Part shown: positions 54,678-63,108 of the stretch, in pieces
Position numbering within the stretch: the first letter of the stretch is position 1
Layout of the letters: every line of letters starts with the position of its first letter
From: Planctomyces sp. SH-PL14
GTDB taxonomy: Bacteria; Planctomycetota; Planctomycetia; Planctomycetales; Planctomycetaceae
Direction: 5' to 3'
Length of the DNA stretch: 64,000 bases
Assembly: GCF_001610835.1 (NCBI RefSeq)
Contig: NZ_CP011270.1
Coordinates: 6,900,001 to 6,964,000 of the forward strand
The notes under the pieces: model-generated
Database searches by the model: none
Told to the model about the DNA's origin: nothing
The model's input: the letters and a program-made list of their open reading frames with translations, nothing else
Translations under genes and position numbers: made by a program

Positions 54678-54763
54678 GAACGTGACAGACGGGCCGAAGA
54701 GCACTGCCCGGGGCCTCGCCGGTCGAGCCCCGAGCGAAGGGGAACACAAATCGGATCGCCAGA

Positions 54764-54800
54764 AAACAAAAAAGGGACCAACGATGAATCGTTGGTCCCT
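54764..54800 (-). terminator. Intrinsic terminator after tRNA-Leu
   Basis: On the minus strand a 12-bp stem (AGGGACCAACGA with its complement; 54773-54800, 4-nt loop) is followed by a T-rich tract. It begins 5 nt after the tRNA. Confidence 0.95.
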
Positions 54801-54804
54801 GAGG

Positions 54805-54887
54805 TGCCCACGACAGGACTTGAACCTGTACGTCTTTTGGACACTAGCTCCTGAAGCTAGCGCGTCTGCCAATTCCGCCACGTGGGC
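54805..54887 (-). tRNA. tRNA-Leu (anticodon CAG)
   Basis: The 83-nt minus-strand sequence folds as a class II tRNA. Acceptor GCCCACG pairs with CGTGGGC. The D arm is GCGGAATTGGCAGACGC. The anticodon arm CTAGC-TTCAGGA-GCTAG gives CAG. A variable arm follows, then T arm ACAGG-TTCAAGT-CCTGT. The discriminator is A. The following bases are CCT, so the 3' CCA is not encoded and must be added by the nucleotidyltransferase. Confidence 0.97.
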
Positions 54888-55098
54888 TCGTGGACCGCGA
54901 ATCCTACTCCCCTTGATCGCAAATTCAAGCGACTTGTGCGAATGGGGCGCAGGGCGATATCAAACGGAACAGATGGGACGGACTGGGGGCTCAGGGACGG
55001 TCGCCGCCTCGGCTCAGCAGGAGCTTCGCCCTCGGGACACCCCGTCGGTTCTTCCCGCCTTGTTTCCGTGAATGCGTTCCAGCGGAGTCATTGTTGCC

Positions 55099-56310
55099 AT
55101 GCGATCTGCCCTCCTTCGGTCGACACTTCTCGGTCTCCTGGGCCTCGTTTCCGGGACCGCGGTGGCGAGTGAACCCACCACGCCGGTGAAGTGGAAACGG
55201 GTCCAGCTCGACGCCCGGTTCCGTTCGGAAGGGGTGGCGGTCGGCGACTTGAACAAGGACGGCAAGGCGGACATTGTCGCCGGGGACCTGTGGTACGAGG
55301 CCCCGAACTGGACGCCGCACGAGATCCGCAAGCCCGGCGATTACTGGGCGGGGCAGGGGTACAGCAACAGCTTCTGCAACTTTACGCACGATCTGAACGG
55401 CGACGGCTGGACCGATGTCGTGATCGTCGGGTTCCCCGGCGAGCCGTTCCACTGGTACGAGAATCCCAAGGGGGCGGAAGGGCTCTGGAAGGAGCACGTG
55501 ATCTGGCACAGCATCTGTAACGAGTCTCCGCAGTTCACCGATCTGACGGGCGACGGCCAGCCGGAGTTCGTTCTCGGCTCGCAGCCCGAGCAGCAGATGG
55601 GCTACCTCGAGATCCCGAAGGGGGACGCGGTCTACCAGAAGTGGACCTTCACGCCGGTCAGCATGTCGGGCGATCCGGCTAAGAACGGGACCTTCAAGTA
55701 TTACCACGGTCTCGGCGTGACGGACGCGAACGGCGATGGGCGGAAAGACGTCGTCATTCCGAACGGCTGGTGGGAGCAGCCTGCGGCGCGGGACGGCAAG
55801 CCCTGGGAGTTCCACGAGGTGCTGCTGGCGGCGAAGAAGGAAGGGGAGCCGGAGAAGGGCTCCGACATCCATTGTGATGACTTGGATCTGGACGGTGATC
55901 AGGACGTCATCATGAGCTCGGCCCACCAGTACGGACTGTGGTGGTTCGAGAACGGTGAGAAGCTGGGGAAGCCCGGAATGACGGGGCACTTGGTCAACGA
56001 ACTGTTCTCACAGACGCATGCTCTGTTGTTCGTCGATGTCGATGGCGACGGCCGGAAGGATCTGGTGACCGGTAAGCGGTATTACGCTCACAATGGCGGG
56101 GACCCGGGGGCGAACGATCCGGTGGTGATGTACTGGTATGAGATCGATCGCACCAAGGATGGCCCGAAGTTCATTCCGCACGAGATTGTTGCGGGGCGCG
56201 ACACGGGGATCGGCACGCAGTTCATGACCGCGGATATCGATGGCGACGGTCTTTTGGACATCGCGTTGTCGAACAAGAAGGGTGTGAACCTGTTGCTGCA
56301 GCGGCGGTAG
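55099..56310 (+). CDS. Secreted FG-GAP/VCBS repeat protein
   Basis: The product is 403 residues with a signal peptide (1-21, ending TAVASEP). At least six calcium-binding-like FG-GAP/VCBS units are seen, each with a 'D.n.DG..D' loop: DLNKDGKADIV, DLNGDGWTDVV, DLTGDGQPEFV, DANGDGRKDVV, DLDGDQDVI, DVDGDGRKDLV and DIDGDGLLDIA. They likely fold as a beta propeller. Such secreted proteins are common in planctomycetes; ligand unknown. An upstream in-frame ATG at 55072 adds nine residues. The stop is 8 nt from repeat copy G. Confidence 0.88.
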   Translation: MRSALLRSTLLGLLGLVSGTAVASEPTTPVKWKRVQLDARFRSEGVAVGDLNKDGKADIVAGDLWYEAPNWTPHEIRKPGDYWAGQGYSNSFCNFTHDLNGDGWTDVVIVGFPGEPFHWYENPKGAEGLWKEHVIWHSICNESPQFTDLTGDGQPEFVLGSQPEQQMGYLEIPKGDAVYQKWTFTPVSMSGDPAKNGTFKYYHGLGVTDANGDGRKDVVIPNGWWEQPAARDGKPWEFHEVLLAAKKEGEPEKGSDIHCDDLDLDGDQDVIMSSAHQYGLWWFENGEKLGKPGMTGHLVNELFSQTHALLFVDVDGDGRKDLVTGKRYYAHNGGDPGANDPVVMYWYEIDRTKDGPKFIPHEIVAGRDTGIGTQFMTADIDGDGLLDIALSNKKGVNLLLQRR

Positions 56311-56318
56311 GTTTTTTC

Positions 56319-56641
56319 ACCGGGTCCAGGGGTACCCTGGTCAGGGGGTGCAGGGGGCAGAATGCCCCTTGCCCGCCGGAGGTCCTCTCGTCGAGAGATG
56401 TCTGAAGGAGCACGTGTCCAAGCGCGGACACCGCGTCGTATGCCCCCCTCACCAACTCGGGGGACTGCAAGGCCAGCGATGTTGTGTGAGGGAGTCCTCA
56501 ACACGGGTACCACAATGGGGACGCCCGTTGCTTACCAAGGTTCCTCACCGGAAGTGCCTCCGGCGGCAAGGGGGTGCCCCCTTGACCCCGGCTGCCGTGG
56601 CACGTTGGGTTTGAGCGAGCATAACCGTGCCGGCAAGGACG
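56319..56641 (-). repeat. Interspersed structured element, copy G
   Basis: About 323 bp on the minus strand. The head begins 7 nt after the stop of the polysaccharide export gene (56649), and the tail ends 8 nt from the convergent FG-GAP protein stop. It fills the convergent gap. Hairpins include CTCTCGTCGAGAG, GCAAGGGGCATTCTGCCCCCTGC and CCAGGGTACCCCTGG. A T6 run (56312-56317) follows the FG-GAP stop on the plus strand. Confidence 0.92.
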
Positions 56642-56648
56642 GCCCGCG

Positions 56649-58613
56649 TTATTGCCCGCCGCCTCCACCGCTGGTGAACGTGCTCGCCGCGATGCCGATC
56701 AACGCACCTTCCAGCAAGTTCCGCTGGCAGAAGGCTGCAATCGCTTCCGGACACGTGTACTGCAACAGCAGATAATCCCCCGCCTGAACCGTAATGTTCT
56801 CGTGCGGATACTTCATCGCCCGGTACAGGTCGATCTCGATCGGAACCGTGTCGCCGGTCGGAAGCTTCCGCAGAATCACGAGCCGGCTGGCACTGACGAT
56901 CACGTCCTGGTTGAGGGCCGACGGTCCACCGTTCGACTGAAGAGCCTGGCTTCCCCCGCCGCCGCTCCGCTGGCCGGTGGCGATCGAGATCGCCTGGAGG
57001 ACGTTCAGGTCATAGTCGCGCGGCAGCGTGAACTGCCCGCCACCCAGGAGACCGCCGGTATAGAACACCTCGGTTTCGCGGGACTCGATGAAGATGATGT
57101 CGCCGTCGTAGAGGGTGATGTCCTCCTCGGTGATGTGCGGCGTCTCTCCCGGCGCAATCCGGATCGGGATCTTGATGACGTCCGGGCTGTCGATCGTCAG
57201 GTCGATCTGAGAAAGGTCAGGCTGCCACGCGTCGATCGGCGTGTGACCGTCCATCGGACCGCCCGGAAGCGGTGAGAACGGACCGATCTCCTCGGTCGGT
57301 CCGATCGGCGGGGCATGCCCGGGAGGCATCGCGGAACCCGGCATCATGACGGGCGGGAGCGTCTGCTGCTGAGCTGGATACTCGTGCGGGATGTTCGGAC
57401 CGCCCGGGAAAGGGGCGTACCCCTGCGGAATGGGCTGCATCTGCTGCATGGGCTGGACCGGCACCTGCGGCGGAAGGCCCGCCCGCGGAGCGAACGTCGG
57501 CTGCGGCGTGATCACCGGACCGGTGTACTGCGCCGGCTGAATCCGAGGCGTCGAGATCGAGTGGCCGCCGACCGGCTGGTGACCCGTCAGGAGGATCTCC
57601 TGGCGGCTGCTCGTCGTGTTGTGGTCCGCGGTGACGACCGAGTGTCCACCCAGGTCCGCGGCCGGGATCTGCATGAAGCCGGGGACCGGCGAGTGGCCAA
57701 AGCCCGCGCCTCCGCCCCCGATACCGCCGGGACCCGGCCGGCCGAGCCCCTGGCCGGGCGGACACGACCGCCGGCCCTGGCGGTTGCGGATGATGTAGAG
57801 CGTGTTTTCGGCGTCGAGCCCGGGGAGGCCCGAAGCGACGTCGGCCCGCGACAGGGCGTGCATGACGTCGTTCTCGAAGGCCCGCAGCCGGACTTCCCGG
57901 GCGATCCCGCGGCGGGTGCTCCCCAGGTTGACGGTATTGGCCTGCATCGTCGGGATGGCCTGTCCCTGCGACTCCTGGCGGACCACGAGGACGCGGTACT
58001 CCCGCGGCCGGAAGAGGCTCACCATGATCCGGGCCGGGTCGCCCCGCAGGATCTGGCGGTCGACCGTATAGGCCCGGCGGATCGCTTCCTCCACTTCATG
58101 CAGCGTCATCCCCGCGACATTGAGCGGCGGGATCTGGGGGAGCGAGATCGTGTCGTCGTCGTGGACCTGCAGCGGATAGCCGACGGTCGGCGGATCGTCA
58201 GGTGAGAGCGGCAGGTTGATCGGCGGCTCTTCACCGATGCTCTGTTCAGGGTTGGGGACCCAGCGGCCCAGGACCCCGGGGATATAGACGGAGAGAATGT
58301 CCCCTCCGGCGACGCGGTGCTCCTGCGGCCGTCGGACCAGCATCCCCAGGTTGATCGTTCGATGGTCCTCGCGGCTGACTGCCTGGAACTCGGTCGGCAT
58401 GTAGCTGGCGGGGACGCCGCGGATCGGTCGGAACGCCGCGCATCCCGGAGCTGCGGCCGCTGCCATGAGAATCAGCAGGTGACCGAGCCGCGCCAGGCTG
58501 ACGCGCGAGCACCCGGAGCGATCGCCAGCGGTCCCTCGGCGCGAGGCAAAGTGCCCGGAGCGCTGGGCGCCGGCCGGGCGGCGGAGAGCGTTGGCGGCAG
58601 GGGGAAGGGACAT
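56649..58613 (-). CDS. Polysaccharide export (Wza-like) lipoprotein with large Pro/Gly insert
   Basis: The product is 654 residues from the ATG at 58613, preceded by GGAGA; a start 16 codons upstream lacks a site. A signal ends at APGC (Cys58). The Poly_export domain follows: HRVAGGDILSVYIPGVLG, DDTISLPQIPPLNVAGMTLHEV, EAIRRAYTVDRQIL. About 190 residues of Pro/Gly/Gln-rich sequence are inserted at about 295-485. The SLBB-like part resumes with DGDIIFIESRETEVFYTGGLLG, and QAISIATG follows. It should form an outer-membrane export channel. No polymerase or Wzc gene is nearby. Confidence 0.87.
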   Translation of the reverse strand: MSLPPAANALRRPAGAQRSGHFASRRGTAGDRSGCSRVSLARLGHLLILMAAAAAPGCAAFRPIRGVPASYMPTEFQAVSREDHRTINLGMLVRRPQEHRVAGGDILSVYIPGVLGRWVPNPEQSIGEEPPINLPLSPDDPPTVGYPLQVHDDDTISLPQIPPLNVAGMTLHEVEEAIRRAYTVDRQILRGDPARIMVSLFRPREYRVLVVRQESQGQAIPTMQANTVNLGSTRRGIAREVRLRAFENDVMHALSRADVASGLPGLDAENTLYIIRNRQGRRSCPPGQGLGRPGPGGIGGGGAGFGHSPVPGFMQIPAADLGGHSVVTADHNTTSSRQEILLTGHQPVGGHSISTPRIQPAQYTGPVITPQPTFAPRAGLPPQVPVQPMQQMQPIPQGYAPFPGGPNIPHEYPAQQQTLPPVMMPGSAMPPGHAPPIGPTEEIGPFSPLPGGPMDGHTPIDAWQPDLSQIDLTIDSPDVIKIPIRIAPGETPHITEEDITLYDGDIIFIESRETEVFYTGGLLGGGQFTLPRDYDLNVLQAISIATGQRSGGGGSQALQSNGGPSALNQDVIVSASRLVILRKLPTGDTVPIEIDLYRAMKYPHENITVQAGDYLLLQYTCPEAIAAFCQRNLLEGALIGIAASTFTSGGGGGQ

Positions 58614-58672
58614 CGGGAGGTCTCCGGTGCGGCGCGAGGTCGCGGGAGGCGAGGCGGTCAACGGGGACAGGC

Positions 58673-59200
58673 TCAGTGCGGATCTTGTTCGCCGCAGGGG
58701 GCGGCAAAGCTCTGGACGCGGTTCGTTTCGGCCCGCAGGGGGACGGCCCGTTGGACGCCGTCGCAGTAGCCCTGGAACCAGTCCTGGGCCCGGGCGTGTC
58801 CTTCAGGGCTCCGCATCCCGGCGGTCCAGTACATCGGGGGCGGGACGACGGGCATGGTGCCGGGCGACCCCAGGGCGACGTCGACGTAGGCCTGTTCAAA
58901 GCCGCGGCGGTAGTCGCAGGTGGGGTGCGGCGTGTCTTTCGTGTGGCACATCGCCAGGTGTTTCCGGGCGACCTTGCGGGCGGTGATGCTGGCGACGCAG
59001 TCGTCGATGCAACGGAAGTAGAAGTGGTTCCCGCTCCGCGTCGGCTTGTGGGCGGCGACGGCCGGGACGGAGTGGCATCCCGGGAGGCTCGCCGAAGCGA
59101 GCAGCAGCCCTCCCAGCAGGAGCGTCGGCGCCCGCGGGAAGAGCGGCTCCGTCGCCCCGGTGAGGGGGGAGGCGGGACGCGTTGGGATTGGATCCGTCAT
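58673..59200 (-). CDS. Cys-containing lipoprotein (unknown function)
   Basis: The product is 175 residues. The signal segment LLLGGLLLASASLPGC ends in an atypical LPGC lipobox. The mature part has HFYFRCIDDCVASITARKVARKHLAMCH, then CDYRRGFEQAYVDVALG, then DWFQGYCDGVQRAVPLRAETNRVQ. Several spaced Cys suggest disulfides. I do not recognise the family. It is 59 bp upstream of the polysaccharide export gene on the same strand, perhaps cotranscribed. AGGGGA precedes the ATG. Confidence 0.78.
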   Translation of the reverse strand: MTDPIPTRPASPLTGATEPLFPRAPTLLLGGLLLASASLPGCHSVPAVAAHKPTRSGNHFYFRCIDDCVASITARKVARKHLAMCHTKDTPHPTCDYRRGFEQAYVDVALGSPGTMPVVPPPMYWTAGMRSPEGHARAQDWFQGYCDGVQRAVPLRAETNRVQSFAAPCGEQDPH

Positions 59201-59412
59201 CGAAGTGGTCCCCTGATACGGAGCGCGCACGGGCCGGAGCTCGGGCGGCTCGGAGGAGTGTCCATTTCGGTGTATCGGTTGGTGAGCGAAGTAAGATCGA
59301 CGCAATCCGCAAGATCGTGCTGATCGTGAAAGGTTGCGCAAGTTCGCCAGAGTGGCGAAGGGGGGGAGTGGCGGAAACGGCCGAAGTGCGCGAGTAGTCA
59401 GCTGTCCAGCCT
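59201..59412. other. Upstream region of the lipoprotein gene
   Basis: About 210 bp lie between the lipoprotein start and the tail of repeat copy H. It should hold the lipoprotein/polysaccharide export promoter. No gene or clear motif was seen. Confidence 0.4.
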
Positions 59413-59732
59413 ACCGGGTCCAGGGGGACCCTGGTGGGGAGTGCAAGGGGGCAACGCCCCTCTTGCCCGCCGGAGGCCCTCTCGTCGAGAGATTTTTGAA
59501 GGAATGAGTGTCCAAGCGCGGACACCGTGTCGTATGCCCCCTCACCAACCCGCGGGGATTGCGTCGCAAGCGGTGTATTTTGAGGGAGCCCTCAACACCG
59601 GTACCACAACGGGGATGTCCGTTGCTTACCACGGTTCCTCACAGGAGTGCCTCCGGCGGCAAGGGGTTGCCCCCTTGACCCCGGCTGCCGTAGCACATTG
59701 GGTTGGAGCTACGGGAGTCCGTTCGGCAAGGA
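59413..59732 (-). repeat. Interspersed structured element, copy H
   Basis: About 320 bp on the minus strand. The head (GTCCTTGCCGAACG) lies 23 nt beyond the fba terminator, so it is 87 nt after the fba stop. Hairpins include CAAGGGGGCAACCCCTTG, GTGTCCGCGCTTGGACAC, CTCTCGACGAGAG and GCAAGAGGGGCGTTGCCCCCTTGC. The tail is CCAGGGTCCCCCTGGACCCGGTA. It lies between two same-strand genes. Confidence 0.9.
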
Positions 59733-59755
59733 CGCCATTCGAGCCGCGCCACCGC

Positions 59756-59794
59756 GAAAAAAAAACGCTCGCCGCGGAAGTCCGCGGCGAGCGT
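59756..59794 (-). terminator. Intrinsic terminator after fba
   Basis: On the minus strand a perfect 14-bp stem (59765-59778 with 59781-59794, 2-nt loop) is followed by nine T. It lies 25 bp past the fba stop. Confidence 0.95.
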
Positions 59795-59819
59795 GAAAAC
59801 TGCATCCGGAAACGTTCGA

Positions 59820-61013
59820 TCAGGCTTGGCCGAAGATCGTCTTCCCATCCGACTTCAGGTCGGTGATCGCTTCGCCCATCCGCTTCGCCACGCCGTTCTC
59901 GGCCAGCTTGAGGTAAGCGCGGGGATCGTACGCGTCCTTCTCGCCGATCTCGCCGTCGACCTTCATCACCTTCTCGTAGTTGCGGAACATGTGGTCCGCG
60001 ATCGGCCGGGTGAAGGCGTACTGCGTGTCGGTGTCGATGTTCATCTTGATGACGCCGTAGCCCAGCGTCTCATGAATCTCGTGGGCCGGAGTCCCCGAGC
60101 CGCCGTGGAACACGAGGTCGAAGGCGGCCTTCTCGCCGAACTTCTTGACAACCGCGTCCTGGCCCTTCTTGAGGATGTCCGGACGCAGCTTGACGGCGCC
60201 CGGCTTGTAGTGGCCGTGGACGTTGCCGAAGGTGGCGGCGAACATGTACCGGCCGAGGCCGTTGAGGGCTTCGTAAACGGCGACCATGTCTTCCGGCGTC
60301 GTGTAGAGCTTGGAGTGGTCAACGTCGGTGTTGTCCATCCCCTCTTCCTTGCCGCCGACAACCCCCGCCTCGACTTCGAGGATGATCTCGTTCGGGGTGC
60401 ACTCCTTGAGGATCTCCTGGCTCATCCCCATGTTGAGGGCGAGCGGGAGGTTCGAGGCGTCCAGCATGTGCGACTGGAACAGGTTCGCCTGACCGGCGGC
60501 GCGGCGGCGGGCGGTCTCCTTGATCAGCGGCTTGAGCCAGCTGTCGACTTTCCCTCCCTTGAGGCTCTTGTCGACCGCCTTCGGATCCTTTTTGTCGCGG
60601 AGCCACGGGTGGGCTTCCAGGACCGCTTCCGGCACCGAGCCGTCGGCCGGCATCTCGACCTTGAGGCGGGTCGCTTCGCTCTTGAGCCAGTTCTTGAGGT
60701 AGGAGTCCTTGATCCCCGGCTGGCAGTGGTCGGTGTGCAGGGCGATCAGGACGTTGTACTTGGCGGCCAGCGTGTGGCACGCTTCGGCCAGGACGATCGA
60801 GCCCAGGACCGAGTCCTTGATCTTCTGGCCCGAGGCGAATTCCCCGGCGCCCGAGGAGACCTGGATGATGCCATCGGACTTGAGATCCGCGAACGCCTGG
60901 AGCGCTCCGTTGATGCCGCTGATCGAGGTGATGTTGATGGCGGCGTAGGCGTAGTTCCCCTTCTGGGCGGCATCCAGCATGGCCGCGTACTGCTTGGGGG
61001 TCGCGATGGGCAT
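59820..61013 (-). CDS. fba: Class II fructose-bisphosphate aldolase
   Basis: The product is 397 residues. It cleaves fructose 1,6-bisphosphate to dihydroxyacetone phosphate and glyceraldehyde 3-phosphate in glycolysis and works in reverse in gluconeogenesis. Zn-enzyme features are Asp95-His96 in HTDHCQPG, Glu in IILEVEAGVVGG, His in GNVHGHYKPG and His303 in VFHGGSGTP. NIDTDTQYAFTRP is the phosphate-binding end. The start at 61013 has GGAGAAAG upstream. A strong terminator follows. No other glycolytic gene is adjacent. Confidence 0.97.
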   Translation of the reverse strand: MPIATPKQYAAMLDAAQKGNYAYAAINITSISGINGALQAFADLKSDGIIQVSSGAGEFASGQKIKDSVLGSIVLAEACHTLAAKYNVLIALHTDHCQPGIKDSYLKNWLKSEATRLKVEMPADGSVPEAVLEAHPWLRDKKDPKAVDKSLKGGKVDSWLKPLIKETARRRAAGQANLFQSHMLDASNLPLALNMGMSQEILKECTPNEIILEVEAGVVGGKEEGMDNTDVDHSKLYTTPEDMVAVYEALNGLGRYMFAATFGNVHGHYKPGAVKLRPDILKKGQDAVVKKFGEKAAFDLVFHGGSGTPAHEIHETLGYGVIKMNIDTDTQYAFTRPIADHMFRNYEKVMKVDGEIGEKDAYDPRAYLKLAENGVAKRMGEAITDLKSDGKTIFGQA

Positions 61014-61290
61014 GGAACTTCTTTCTCCGAGAGACTGCGAACCGAGGGTATTCGGCGGGCGCAAAGGTGGACGGGACCGGCGGACCGCCGCCCGAGCGCA
61101 GACAATAGGAGAAGTCGGGGTGAGTGCCAAGCGGTTTGCGGGCTGTTGGGATCTCGGGAATTGACAGGTGGTGGGGGAGGCGTTCTCCCATCGGTGGCGG
61201 CCGATCTCATGGGGATTTGCCACGTCGGTCGTTTGGTGATCGGTACACGGCCAACGGATGTCCAAAGCACGCGGCGACAGCCCAGGCCCA

Positions 61291-61613
61291 ACCGGGGTCC
61301 AGGGGGCTACCCCTGGTGGGGGATGCAAGGGGGCAACGCCCCTTTGCCCGCCGGAGGCCTGGCCGTAGAGAGATGTCTGAAGGAGCGCGTGCCCAAACGC
61401 GGCCAACGTGTCGTATGCCCCTCACCAACCCGCGGGGTTTGCAAAGCGAGCGGTGAGGATTGAGGGAGTTCTCATTGCTGGTACCACAAAGGGGGCATCC
61501 GTTGTGTACCGCGGTACCTCACAAGAGTGCCTCCGGCGGCAAGGGGTTGCCCCCTTGACCCCGGCTGCCGTCGCACGTTGGGTTTGAGCAAACAGAGCTG
61601 TGCCGGCCAGGAC
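61291..61613 (-). repeat. Interspersed structured element, copy I
   Basis: About 323 bp on the minus strand. The head (GTCCTGGCCGGCACAG on the minus strand) lies next to the 5' region of the four-helix membrane protein gene. The tail is CCAGGGGTAGCCCCCTGGACCCCGGT. It is in the divergent gap between fba and that gene, so like copy A it is not at a gene end. Hairpins include GCAAAGGGGC GTT GCCCCCTTGC. The rest of the gap (61014-61290, 61614-61778) shows no gene. Confidence 0.9.
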
Positions 61614-61778
61614 GCAGTTCGAGCCGGCTTGGTACGCCGCGACCACCATCCAGCGAATGCATCGCTCCCGTCCCCGGAAATGAGAGAGACCCCGCGGGAC
61701 AACGGACCGGAGCACCGACCGGGTTACGATGCCGAACTCCCAGCCCCGGCACGCGCCCGTTCCGAGAAGGTCCAGACG

Positions 61779-62318
61779 GTGAATCGCATCTTCCTGACGC
61801 TTTCGATCGTGAGCAATGTGGGCCTGGCGGTCGCCTTCGGTTTTGGTCTCAGCATCGGCGATCCCTCGCAGGCGGACGCCATCCTCCGCCGCTCCGTCAG
61901 CCTGCACCTGCTGACGGCCCTGGGAGCGGCCCTGCTGGCCCTGCTGGTCCACGCCGTGGCGCTCACCTACTTCATGGGGACGGGGCGGTGGATCGAGGAG
62001 ACCTGCGAAGCCTATCGGCTGGGGCCCGACCCCCGCGCGCAGAACATCCGCCTCAAGTACCGCGCGATCCCGGGGATGATCGTCTGCATCCTCCTCATCA
62101 TGACGACCGGCGCCTTCGGGGCGATGTCCGATCCAGGGGCGGAACGGAGCGCCAGCTGGTCGTCGCAGATTCACTTCCTGCTGGCGTGCGTGACGCTCGG
62201 GGGAAACGTCCTCTCGAGCTGGCTGGAATGGTCCGCCATCGCGGACAACGGGCGGCTCGTCGATTCCGTCGTCCAAGAAGTGAAGCGCATCCGCGCGAGC
62301 CGCGGACTCGACTCGTAA
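61779..62318 (+). CDS. Four-helix integral membrane protein (unknown function)
   Basis: From a GTG with AAGG 8 nt upstream the product is 179 residues; an ATG at 61680 would add 33 residues of atypical composition and has no site. Helices are at about 3-22, 42-65, 95-115 and 130-150. Recognisable segments are NRIFLTLSIVSNVGLAVAFGFGL, ALTYFMGTGRWIEETCEAYRL and IHFLLACVTLGGNVLSSWLEW. Several His lie in helices (LHLLTAL, VHAVAL, IHFLLA), which could bind haem; this is inference. I do not recognise the family. It is convergent with the Cys/Pro-rich gene. Confidence 0.7.
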   Translation: MNRIFLTLSIVSNVGLAVAFGFGLSIGDPSQADAILRRSVSLHLLTALGAALLALLVHAVALTYFMGTGRWIEETCEAYRLGPDPRAQNIRLKYRAIPGMIVCILLIMTTGAFGAMSDPGAERSASWSSQIHFLLACVTLGGNVLSSWLEWSAIADNGRLVDSVVQEVKRIRASRGLDS

Positions 62319-62333
62319 CGTCCTCCGGAAACG

Positions 62334-62361
62334 AAAACTCGCCGCGGAGGCCGCAGCGAGT
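62334..62361 (-). terminator. Intrinsic terminator after the Cys/Pro-rich secreted gene
   Basis: On the minus strand an 11-bp stem with one G-T pair (62337-62347 with 62351-62361, loop CCT) is followed by TTTTCGTTT. It lies about 30 bp past the minus-strand stop and may also stop the plus-strand gene ending at 62318. Confidence 0.8.
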
Positions 62362-62391
62362 CATTCGAATGGCTAGGTGGGATTCGAGGGC

Positions 62392-63108
62392 TCAGCCGCC
62401 GCTCGGGACCCACAGCAGCGGCGGCGGGTTGACCGGAGCGGTCTTGATCCGCGGAGCGGGCTGCCCGACCGCGGCGGCCGGGAACGTCGCCGGCGGGGCG
62501 ACCATGACCGGGGCGGCGGCGGGAGCCGGCGGAGGAACCTGGAGGGCCGGCTGGTACGCGGCGGGCTGGTAGGTCGGCGGCTGATACGCCGCCGGCGGAA
62601 CGAGCATCCCCTGCGGAACGACGTAGGTGCCGGAGGTCATCTCCACGGCCGGCATCGGAGTCATTTCGGCCGCCGGAGCCGGGGGCGGGGCGGGGGAGTA
62701 CGGCTGAGGAACGACTCCTCCAGCCGGAGAGGGCATGGCTGCGGGGGCCCGGGCCGGCGTCGGCATGGCGTCCGGCATCGGCGCGCTCTGGGCGTCGTAG
62801 AACTCTCCCGCCGGCTGTCCGCAGGAAGCGCAGCCGCCCGACAATCCCATGTCGAACGAGCCGCCGCAGCCCCCATCACAACCGCCGTCGAAACCGCAGC
62901 TGTCGCAGCCGCCGACCGTGCCGAACAGGGTTCCCCACGAAGGCCAGATCGAGCGGCGGTGCTTCCGGCAGCCTCTGCCGTGCGCCGGCGCACACTCGAC
63001 GAATCCGTCGCAACCTTCGACGCAGGCCGAATACCCGCCGCAGCGGTGAGCACAGCAGCCCGGCGCCAGCAGCAGGGCGGCGGTCAGGCAGATCCAAACG
63101 CGGTGCAT
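62392..63108 (-). CDS. Cys-rich, Pro/Ala-rich secreted lipoprotein-like protein
   Basis: The product is 238 residues. The signal ends APGCCAHRC. A Cys-rich part follows (residues about 18-100) with CDSCGFDGGCDGGCGG and GGCASCGQPAG. The rest is Pro/Ala/Gln/Tyr-rich with repeats like AAYQPPTYQPAAYQP and a conserved-looking end, PPLLWVPSGG. It resembles in plan the truncated protein at 1-893 (Cys block, then low-complexity tail), though not in detailed sequence. Envelope location is likely; function unknown. A terminator follows. Confidence 0.8.
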   Translation of the reverse strand: MHRVWICLTAALLLAPGCCAHRCGGYSACVEGCDGFVECAPAHGRGCRKHRRSIWPSWGTLFGTVGGCDSCGFDGGCDGGCGGSFDMGLSGGCASCGQPAGEFYDAQSAPMPDAMPTPARAPAAMPSPAGGVVPQPYSPAPPPAPAAEMTPMPAVEMTSGTYVVPQGMLVPPAAYQPPTYQPAAYQPALQVPPPAPAAAPVMVAPPATFPAAAVGQPAPRIKTAPVNPPPLLWVPSGG

